Part shown: piece after piece, positions 56,920-64,000 of the stretch | Layout: each line of letters begins with the position of its first letter | How positions within the stretch are numbered: position 1 is the stretch's first letter | Assembly (NCBI GenBank): GCA_003971905.1 | Contig: RSEE01000004.1 | Span: 930,001 to 994,000 of the forward strand | Length of the DNA: 64,000 bases | Reading direction: 5' to 3' | Origin: Moniliella sp. 'wahieum' | Taxonomy: Eukaryota; Basidiomycota; Moniliellomycetes; Moniliellales; Moniliellaceae | Notes under the pieces: generated by a model | Database searches by the model: none | Told to the model about the DNA's origin: nothing | The model's input: only the letters and a program-made list of their open reading frames with translations | Translations under genes and position numbers: made by a program

Positions 56920-57675
56920 CCGTGTCGGATGCGCCGAGGGCGCGGCGAGGCAAGACAGGGCAGGACAAGCAGCGTGGGAGCGCACACGCGCCCTGGAAGC
57001 TGGGCCGCACCTGCCACCCCGCGCCCGCCCACCGGCCAAGCGCGCACCTCGCACTTGCAGGGCTGCCATGCCTGGCAGTTGGAGTGCTACCGGCCGTACT
57101 CGCCGTCCAACCCCCCGCCGACATGAGATGCCGCCCTTGCTTGTTCCATTCATTCGTTCGTTGATTCTGCCCCTCCTTCTGGACGTGTTGGGCGACCGCA
57201 GGCTTGGAAGCGCCGCCGAGAGCGAGGCGGGTGGGGAGGGAAGGGAGGTTGGTGGCATATAGGCTTGCTCTCTGGTGGCGGCGGCCAGGAGGCCGAAGCG
57301 CCGCGTTACGTAGTCCTGCCGGCCCCCAGCCGACAGGCGACAGCCGGCAGGTGCGGTGCATGTGCGCCCACGTGGAGTGGGTGACGCCCCAGCGGTGATC
57401 CGCCTAGGCAGGCGTGCAGATCGGCACGAAAGGAAAGGCAACCCTAGCACACGCTGCTGCTGATGCGCCTGCCCCAGGCGCCAGGCCTCAGGCCCTCCCT
57501 CGGCGCCAGCCGCGCCCAGCCCGCCCCAGCGCGGTTCGGCCCTCGCCCGTCACCGCGTCGCCACCAGTGCTCGTCGTCGCGGCTTGCACCCTTTGCTCTC
57601 GCCCTCGCCCCGCCCTCGCCTTCGCCTTTGCTTTCCCCCGCCCCCTCGCCCCCACGCTCTTTCCACGCCTTCACC
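56920..57675. other. Intergenic, PMT2 to ARF6
   Basis: About 755 bp; GC-rich, with a CT/CCGCC-rich stretch just before the ARF6 ATG, probably its core promoter and 5' UTR. Confidence 0.45.
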
Positions 57676-58223
57676 ATGGGCCAGTCGCTCAGCAAGGCCC
57701 TCGGCAAGTTGTTTGGCAACAAGGAGATGCGCATCCTCATGCTCGGTCTCGATGCGGCGGGCAAGACAACGATTCTGTACAAGATCAAGACGAACCAGTC
57801 GGTCACGACGATCCCCACTGTCGGCTTCAACGTTGAGACAGTTACCTACCGCAACGTCAAGTTCAATGTGTGGGACGTAGGTGGCCAGGACAAGATCCGG
57901 CCGCTGTGGCGGCACTACTACACCGGCACCCAAGGCCTCGTCTTTGTCGTCGACTCGGCCGATGTGGCGCGGATCGAAGAGGCGCGGACGGCGCTGCATC
58001 GGATTTTGTCGGATCGCGAGATGCGCGAGTGCCTCTTGCTCGTCTTTGCCAACAAGCAGGACGTGCAAGGCGCTTTGACCCCGGCGCAGATTACCGACCG
58101 ATTGGGCCTCGCGTCGCTCAAGGACCGGCCTTGGTTTGTTCACCCTTCCTGTGCCACCTCGGGGAAGGCCTGTTCGAAGGCCTGGCCTGGCTCTCGGCCA
58201 ACGTCAAGAGCGTTTCCAAGTAA
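57676..58223 (+). CDS. ADP-ribosylation factor GTPase, Arf6 type
   Basis: Small GTPase of the plasma membrane and endocytic/actin pathway (yeast Arf3, S. pombe Arf6). ATG 57676; Gly-2 in MGQSLSK allows N-myristoylation. The P-loop is GLDAAGKT, switch [12 protein letters not shown], switch [19 protein letters not shown], base recognition NKQD and SCATSG. The sequence [20 protein letters not shown] plus DREMRE and [17 protein letters not shown] places it with Arf6 rather than Arf1. A missing G after SCATSG (ggggaag for gggggaag) shifts the frame; reading on gives [19 protein letters not shown] and TAA at 58221-58223. No intron. About 182 residues, normal length. Confidence 0.92.
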
Positions 58224-58287
58224 GCTTCCTCGCTCTTCCTCCGCCCTCTTCCCCGCCGCCCCGTCTTTGTCCCTCTCCCCGCCTTGT

Positions 58288-58309
58288 CCCCCCCCCCCCC
58301 CCCCCCCCC
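58288..58309 (+). repeat. C22 homopolymer
   Basis: Twenty-two consecutive C, 65 bp after the ARF6 stop. Confidence 0.95.
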
Positions 58310-58388
58310 ACCTCCTACCTTATCGCCGCCATGCCCGATGCACGCTGTGCGTATAGTAGGTACCCTGCCACACTTGTCTCGGCTACCT

Positions 58389-58428
58389 ACCCTATCCTAC
58401 CCTACCCGATCCTACCCTACCCTTTACT
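58389..58428 (+). repeat. TACCC/TATCC pentamer repeat
   Basis: Reads ctatcctaccctacccgatc then ctaccctacccttt; irregular pentamers based on CCTAC. Confidence 0.85.
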
Positions 58429-59435
58429 TCTTTTTTTATCCCCTTTGCCCCCCTCCCCGGTCCCTCCCCCTCTACGCTCGTTTGCTTGCTCAATTCCCCA
58501 CCCTTGCGCCTGCTGGCAGAACGAGCACGACTACCACGCCCACTTGCTACTTTTTGTGCCTGCAATCCACTCGCCGACCGCGCATGGGTGCCGACCCACT
58601 TGGGAACCCAGTAGGCGGGTTCGGGCGGCCCAGTGGGGGTGGATAGATAGGAACCCAGATAGGCAACGGGGGACGTGACAGCCCCGACATTCACACGCCC
58701 AAAGGGCGTTGCTCAGACACGCTCGTCTCGTATATCGTTGGCTTCGTTGCCGCGGGAACAGAAGTTGGAGTTGAGGAGGGAGGCCGGAGGAGCCATTGCA
58801 TGGATGGACCCAGGCAGTGTCACATGTGCATCACCCAGCGCCGAGGCCTGCCGAGGCTCGGTAGTTCCAGGTTGTCAAGATAGTCCCTGGTAGCCCCCGC
58901 CCCCAGGCGAGTAAGCCAAGCCCAGATGTGTGCGAGCTGGGGCCGCCTGCGGCCTGCGGGGGTCCATTCGAGGGAAAGGGCGTCGGGTACGGTAGAATGA
59001 GGCGAGGGGCGGAATGGGGGCGCGCGTTCCGCCGGGGGTGGTGCTGCTTCAAGCTTCACAGTTCGCTTGTGGGCCGGGCGGCAGAAATGTGACGTGCATG
59101 TGACACATGTGACAACGCGCAAGATTCGATTTGAAATGGAACATGGGGATGTGACATTGGGAATGGCGAAATGGCTGTCCCCCAGCTGGGCAACGCCAAG
59201 CTTCAAGCGCCAGTGGAGCGCCAGGCACGATGGATGAGGCCGGGCATGGGGCATGGTGCATGGTGGATGAGGTGCTGGTGTGGCCCGTGAATAACGGCGA
59301 CGATTAGAAATGGCTGACACTGCGCCATCGCGGATGTGGACAAAGGTGTTTCATGTGGCCGTGTTCCCAAGCGTAGCGCCAGTGTGGTGCCTGGCGGTGC
59401 GTAGTGCTGCTGCCTGGTGCTGGGTTGGCCCGGCG

Positions 59436-59459
59436 CTTATCGACTATCAGCGCTTATCG
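59436..59459 (+). promoter_or_regulatory. Cluster of three HGATAR (AreA/Nit2-type) sites
   Basis: CTTATCG (59436-59442), CTATCA (59444-59449) and CTTATCG (59453-59459) are, on the minus strand, CGATAAG, TGATAG and CGATAAG. All fit the HGATAR consensus of fungal nitrogen-regulatory GATA factors and lie about 345-365 bp upstream of the nitrate reductase ATG. Binding is inferred, not shown. Confidence 0.6.
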
Positions 59460-59802
59460 AGACAGGAGGTTTGCGCTGTGCCAGGACATCAGCGAGGGTC
59501 GACGGCTTGGCCGGCACAACCAAGTCCGCCCGGGCACCACCCCACTCTGGACGGTGTGCCGCTGTCTCAGCGAACGCACGCCGCACTCAGGACCCATCTG
59601 AATTTGGCGGTGCCGTTGGTCGCTGTCAACGTCAACTGGCAATTCAATCCCCCAGCTTCAAGCTTCGAGCTTCGACCCCATCCACGGGGGCACCAACCGC
59701 CAGGGCATCACGCCCTCACCCCTGGGCCTCTTTTGTCTGCACCCGTTTTCCTCATGCCCACCCCCGTCCCCATCCTCATCCCCTTCTCCTCCCACCACCG
59801 CC

Positions 59803-62690
59803 ATGTCCTCCGCCTCGCCTACCTCCACCTCTCCCTCTCAGTTTCTCCACCCCTCCCCCCCTCCCCCATACCACTGCCGCCTCCACCACGCCCTCGATCC
59901 CTGACTCGACTGTGCCCCGGGTCCCCAAGCTGCCCCTTATCCCCTCCCACCGCTGAAGACAGCAGCGATGACAGTGACGCCGACAGCAGCCCTGCCTATC
60001 CCAGCGCCTACACCGCTGAGCATCCTCCCGTCCCCACTGCTGGCGCTTTGCGTCCGCTCGCCATCGACGCCAACACGCCCGATGCTTGGGTCGCACGCGA
60101 CGAGCGCCTGTACGTCTGCCTCTCCTCATCTTCGTATATCGCCTTTCTGCTCCGTGACTGACCGAGGACTGCGGTCATGTGGTACATCTGTAGCCTGCGC
60201 CTGACAGGCAAGCACCCGTTCAACTGCGAAGCGCCGTTGCCGGCGCTATGGGCAGCGGGCTTCCTCACGCCCACGTCGCTCTTTTACGTGAGGAACCACG
60301 GATACGTGCCGCAGGTGACCCAAGCCGCGGCCGAGGAATGGACACTGCGTGTGCACGGTCTGGTGCGGCGGCCGATGACGTTCAGCCTGGCCGAGCTCAA
60401 GCAGCGCTTTCGCACCGTCACGCTCCCCGTCACCTCGTCTGTGCTGGCAACCGGCGCGGGGAGCAAAACGTGGTGACCAAAGGGCTCGGGTTCAACTGGG
60501 GTGCGGCGGGGGTGTCGACAGCGTTGTTTACGGGGTGCTTGTTGGCGGATGTATTGGCGTACTGCAAGCCGATTAAGCCTTGGGAGCGTACCCCTGGGAC
60601 GTGGTTGTGCCTGGGCGCGCGCGGCACGTGGTGTTTGAAGGGGCAGACGAGCTGCCCAAGGGCAAGTACGGCACGTCGCAGCGTCTGCTTCATGCTGCCG
60701 ACCCCATCAAAGGCATGTTGCTGGCGTGGGCGATGAATGGGGAACCGTTGACGCCCGACCATGGGTTCCCGCTGCGCTTGGTCGTACCCGGGCAGATTGG
60801 CGGACGGATGGTCAAGTGGCTGAACCGGATCGAAGTGTCGGACCAGGAGAGCCAGCATTTCCTCACTTTAAAGACAACAAGGTCCTCCCCACCACCCTCA
60901 CTGCCGACCAGGCCCGCACGCAAGAGGACGTCTGGCACGACCCCAAGTACATCTTTGGTGAATTGGGTGTCAATGCAGCGATCACCGAGCCAGCGCATGA
61001 ACAGGTCCTCCCCCCGGCTCCGTCGGAGGAGGCAACGTTTACGGTACAGGGCTATGCCTACACGGGAGGCGGACGACGAATCACGCGGGTCGAAGTGACG
61101 CTCGACGATGGACAGAGCTGGGTCCTGGCCAACCTGACTTACCCCGAGGACATGTACCGTCTCAAGCCGATCCGTGGCCACCCCATCTACGGCGACCTGG
61201 ACCTGAGCGAGACGGAGATGAGCTTTTGCTGGGTATTCTGGTCGGTCGAGGTAGGATGGTCGGAGCTTACAAGGCCAAGGTGGTAGCGGTGCGTGCGATG
61301 GACGAGGCCTTGGCCACGATGCCGCGCGACATGTATTGGAACGCGACCTCGATGGGCAACAACTGGTGGTTCCGTGTTGCCACCGTTCCCGTCGCCGACG
61401 GCGTCAAGTTTGAGCACCCTGCCATTGTAGGCAAGACGGACAATGGGTGGATGCAGCGGTTGAAGGCGGAGGGTCAGAACCCCAAGTTCCCCAACTTTGG
61501 CGCCCCGCCCATCGTAGAACAGGCGGGACAGTCTTGCCGCCTCTGCGGCGGCCCAAGGCGTCAGTGACTTGGAACTTATGACCGAGCCAAGCAAGATGGA
61601 GGTGATCATCTCTCGCTCCCAGCTCGCCGAGCATGCGAACGAGCAGGCACCCTGGTTTGTCGTCAACGGCCATGTATACGATGGTCTTCCCTTCCTTGCT
61701 GAGCACCCTGGCGGGCCCGAGTCCATTACCCTTGTTGCCGGGGACGATGCGACGGAAGACTTTATGGCAATCCACTCATCTGATGCCAAGGCCAAGATGC
61801 GTGCATTCCACGTGGGGAAACTAGAGACGGGCGGCGCTTGTTGAGCAGTCACCACCCGAACCGGAGCAGGGCCCGTTCCTGCACCCCAAGAAGTGGAAGA
61901 CAGCAGTGCTGGAAAGTAAAAAGCCCATGTCGAGCGATACCTACATGTTCCGCTTTCGACTGGACCGGACGGATCAGGAGCCGGGTCTGCCTACCGGCCA
62001 GCATGTTTACCTTCGTGTTGATGATGGCAAAGGGGGCGAGGTGGTGCAGCGTGCTTACACGCCCTTTAGCAGCAACCAGCTCTTGGGTTACATTGATATT
62101 CTCATCAAGGTCTATGCGCCCTGTGCGGCGTATCCCTTGGGGGGCAAGATGACAACGAGGTTGGAACGCTTGCCGCTCGAGTCGCCTGTTGAGCTCAAGG
62201 GGCCGATCGGTAGCTTCACCTATCTCGGTCAAGGGCGGGTCAAGTGGCGCGGGGTGGAGCGGCGGGTGAAGCGCTTGGCGATGATTGCCGGTGGCAGCGG
62301 CATCACACCCATCTGGTCCACACTCAAGGGCGTCATGGACGACCCCCTCCTCCGCTGGGAGAGAAAGGGGTGGAGGTGTGGCTGGTTGACGCCAACCGGA
62401 CCGAAAACGACATTTTGGCCCGTGAACACATCGATGAAATCTCCAGTGCGTTCCCCGACCGTTTCAAGCTCTGGCACGTCCTCTCTCGTCCGATGGGGCC
62501 ATGGGTCATGTCCAAGGGCCGCATCGACCGTGAAGTTCTCCGCACCCCCTCTGCCCGCCCCCGACGACGGTCGAGGGCGAACTGGAGGACACCCTCGTCC
62601 TCGTGTGGGCCGCCACCGATGGAGCTCATGGCACGCACTGAGCTGGCAGCCATTGGGTGGGACGTGGAGCGGACTGCAGTGTTTTTCTAG
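59803..62690 (+). CDS. Assimilatory nitrate reductase, NAD(P)H-dependent
   Basis: Cytosolic homodimeric enzyme reducing nitrate to nitrite with electrons passing NAD(P)H, FAD, haem b and molybdenum. The ATG at 59803 (MSSASPTSTSPS) is likely. An acidic leader (SSDDSDADSS) is followed by an intron at 60110-60193 inside DERL|LRLTGKHPFNCEAPLP. The molybdopterin domain has FYVRNHGYVPQ, the Mo-binding Cys in LVCAGNRRGEQN (read across one missing C near 60438), then GFNWGAAGVSTALF and GKYGTSQRLLHAADP. The dimer domain ends WNATSMGNNWWFRV. The cytochrome b5 domain has haem His residues in EHPGGPESI and AIHSSDAK. The FAD domain has QRAYTPFSS and IAGGSGITPI. The NAD domain has EVWLVDANRTENDIL, and the end is IGWDVERTAVFF at 62690. 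About 935 residues, full length. Six or more indels. No nitrite reductase or nitrate transporter lies next to it in the window. Confidence 0.92.
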
Positions 62691-63298
62691 CGCTTCTCAA
62701 GCTTAGTTTTCATAAGGTACTAGTATATGTTGAAACAGTATATTCGTTGATGCGCGGTACGGAGTATAGTGTCATCTCTTCCCGCTGTGGTCCAGCTGTC
62801 CCCTTTTTCGGATCGTCACACTGTGGTGCGAGCGGGCCGTGTGTGATGGAGCAGATCAGAGCGGTAGGATGGGATTGTCAAAGCGTGACCAAGATGGGGT
62901 ATTGTTGGAGAAGATGATAGCCCTAGTATAGGAATAGATGGAAGGAGCTTTGGAGGGATTGGTTCCAATGAGAGAATAGCCAAGCCATCAACAATACGAG
63001 GGAAGGGCGAGGTGTGACCTTCGTGAGGAGGTGCAGTTTGGTGGTTGCCAGTTACACTGTTGTTATTGGGAGAAAGGAAACACGGTTTGTATTTCTCCCA
63101 GAGCCATTGCTGCATCAATATTCCATCGCATCAATCTTCGACTAGAACTTCCGTCCTTGGCGTGTGGGAGGAAATATATGCCACGGCGGTGTTGTTAGAA
63201 GGCTGATGCATGATGCATGGTGCAGATGGCTGATCTTTTCACAATTGCACATGAAATGTCACATGTCACACACGTCACCCAACCCATCCCGGTCACTT

Positions 63299-63337
63299 GC
63301 CGGTAACCGGTAATCGGCAACCGGTTACGGTAACCGC
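63299..63337. repeat. CGGTAACCGG-type palindrome cluster
   Basis: Reads gccggtaaccggtaatcggc and then aaccggttacggtaaccgcg: four overlapping copies of GGTAACC/CCGGTTA in both orientations. Confidence 0.8.
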
Positions 63338-63357
63338 GACTAAGGTTGATGCAGATG

Positions 63358-63425
63358 GGGCTAGTGGGGGGTAGGAGGGGTTAGGCCGGCCGGTTAGGGG
63401 GATTGGGGGGTTGGGGGGTTGGGGC
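63358..63425 (+). repeat. G-run cluster, possible G-quadruplex
   Basis: Eight or so runs of at least four G separated by 1-10 bases, including ggttaggggg and ggggggttggggggttgggg. On the plus strand about 100 bp upstream of the dehydrogenase ATG. Confidence 0.75.
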
Positions 63426-63516
63426 CGTGCGGGGTCACTCCACCCGTAGTCACTAGTCACTACTAGTAGTCGCTGTTCTACCCTCCGATTCGCGCCTCCA
63501 TCTCAGCCCTTTTCTG

Positions 63517-64000
63517 ATGCAGATTCCTGGCCGCATCTTCTACGTTTACTGGCGCTGCGAGTGGTCTTGGCGAGGCGGCCGCGCGCGAGCTGCACGCCAA
63601 GGGGGCTCTGGTTCTGCTCCTGGACCGCGATGCCGAGCGCGCGGCGAAGTGGCTGCGTCTCTTGGCCCGGCCCGTGCGCTGGCCGCTGGCGAGACGGACG
63701 TGCTGAATTCCGACCAAATCAACGCTGCCATCGCGCTGGCGGATGAGGCCTGGCCCAATGCGCAGCCAGGCGGAGTGGTGCATGCCGCGGGCGTTTCGGC
63801 GGCGCAAAAGACACTGGACAATGACGGTCAGCCGCACGACTTGGACCTGTTTCAAAAGGTGGTGGAGATCAACTTGGTGGCTCCTTCAACGTCGCTCGTC
63901 TGGTCGCCGCGCGCATCGTGCGCGACGTGCCCAAACCAGCAGTCAAGGCCACTGGCGAGTCGCGCGGGGTGATTATTCTCGTCTCCTCGGCAGCTGGCCT
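63517..64000 (+). CDS. Short-chain dehydrogenase, HSD17B10-like (truncated by window end)
   Basis: N-terminal part of a classical SDR. ATG 63517 opens MQIPGRIFYV; reading past one extra T near 63547 gives TGAASGLGEAAARELHAKG, the TGxxxGxG cofactor loop, then ALVLLLDRDAERA with an acidic residue after beta-2 (NAD rather than NADP). After another frame change come DVLNSDQINAAIALADEAWP, GGVVHAAGV in place of NNAG, and KTLDNDGQPHDLDLFQKVVE then INLV. The segment SRGVIILVSSAAG near 63962 is the catalytic-Ser strand; the YxxxK pair lies beyond the window. The SxTxxxDGxxHxLxxFQKVxxINL pattern is that of 3-hydroxyacyl-CoA dehydrogenase type 2 (HSD17B10), a mitochondrial beta-oxidation enzyme. The gene continues past 64000. 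Confidence 0.8.

Larger units (their letters stand above)
58224..59802. other. Promoter region of nitrate reductase
   Basis: About 1.6 kb. Begins with a C22 homopolymer (58288-58309) and TACCC-type repeats, which probably belong to the ARF6 3' end. Contains three TTCAAGC arrays (59045-59058, 59197-59209, 59655-59674) and a cluster of GATA motifs (59436-59459). No gene. Confidence 0.5.
62691..63516. other. Intergenic, nitrate reductase to short-chain dehydrogenase
   Basis: About 825 bp. Moderately AT-rich to 63,270, then a CGGTAACCGG palindrome cluster (63299-63337) and a G-rich run of GGGGGTTGGGG repeats (63358-63425). No gene. Confidence 0.5.

Noticed and set aside
59803-63516. Nitrate-assimilation gene cluster
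   Set aside because: Nitrate reductase stands alone here: the neighbours are Arf6 and a short-chain dehydrogenase, and no nitrite reductase or transporter is seen.

Overview
The window looks like nuclear DNA of a fungus, most probably a basidiomycete. It has short spliceosomal introns (about 49-142 bp, GT-AG with one apparent GC-AG), GC-rich genes (well over 60% by eye), a tRNA-Gly with a 24-nt intron, and fungal gene families such as Gpi8, Pmt2, Kes1, NST1, Swi5/Ace2-like and Nrg1-like zinc fingers, and eukaryotic nitrate reductase. ATP-citrate lyase is a single fused polypeptide. That is the basidiomycete/animal arrangement, whereas most ascomycetes carry a two-gene split, so this is the best taxonomic hint. 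No species is claimed.

Almost every conserved gene is interrupted by one to several single-base indels, typically one base missing from a short G or C run, while intron borders, catalytic motifs and C-termini remain intact. The simplest reading is homopolymer error in an unpolished assembly rather than pseudogenes. CDS coordinates below therefore span whole genes across frame changes.

Layout, left to right: Swi5/Ace2-like zinc-finger factor (+, 0.4-2.0 kb); mitochondrial ribosomal protein bL34m (-, 3.1-3.5); protein kinase with a DFN instead of DFG motif (-, 4.3-6.5); complete, nearly LTR-identical Ty1/copia retrotransposon on the minus strand with a CATGG target-site duplication (7.9-13.2); ATP-citrate lyase (-, 13.9-17.4); a gene-free stretch, 17.4-22.7, of which 18.8-22.7 is markedly AT-rich; siroheme synthase (+, 22.8-24.9); NST1-like stress protein (+, 25.3-29.4); B-type cyclin (-, 30.5-32.4); small Tom6-like mitochondrial membrane protein (-, 33.8-34.1); GPI8 (+, 34.5-35.6); CstF-64/Rna15 (-, 35.7-36.7); prefoldin subunit 1 (+, 37.1-37.7); NCBP3-like protein (+, 38.4-40.2); Kes1-type oxysterol-binding protein (-, 40.6-41.9); NmrA-like oxidoreductase (-, 42.5-43.3); tRNA-Gly(GCC) (+, 44.2); Nrg1-like repressor (-, 44.6-46.5); DUF3292-type membrane protein (-, 47.8-50.4); secreted histidine acid phosphatase/phytase (+, 51.8-53.6); PMT2 (+, 54.2-56.9); Arf6 GTPase (+, 57.7-58.2); nitrate reductase (+, 59.8-62.7); HSD17B10-type short-chain dehydrogenase (+, 63.5 to the window edge).

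Most neighbours are functionally unrelated housekeeping genes. Two belong to one physiological theme: nitrate reductase, and siroheme synthase, which makes the cofactor of the downstream nitrite (and sulfite) reductase. Three HGATAR motifs packed within 25 bp upstream of nitrate reductase suggest AreA/Nit2-type nitrogen control. I found no CRISPR array, no bacterial operon and no clear previously unknown multi-gene system. The most unusual items are the AT-rich gene desert, the in-frame UAG between gag and pol of the retrotransposon, the DFN kinase, and two families of dispersed short intergenic repeats.
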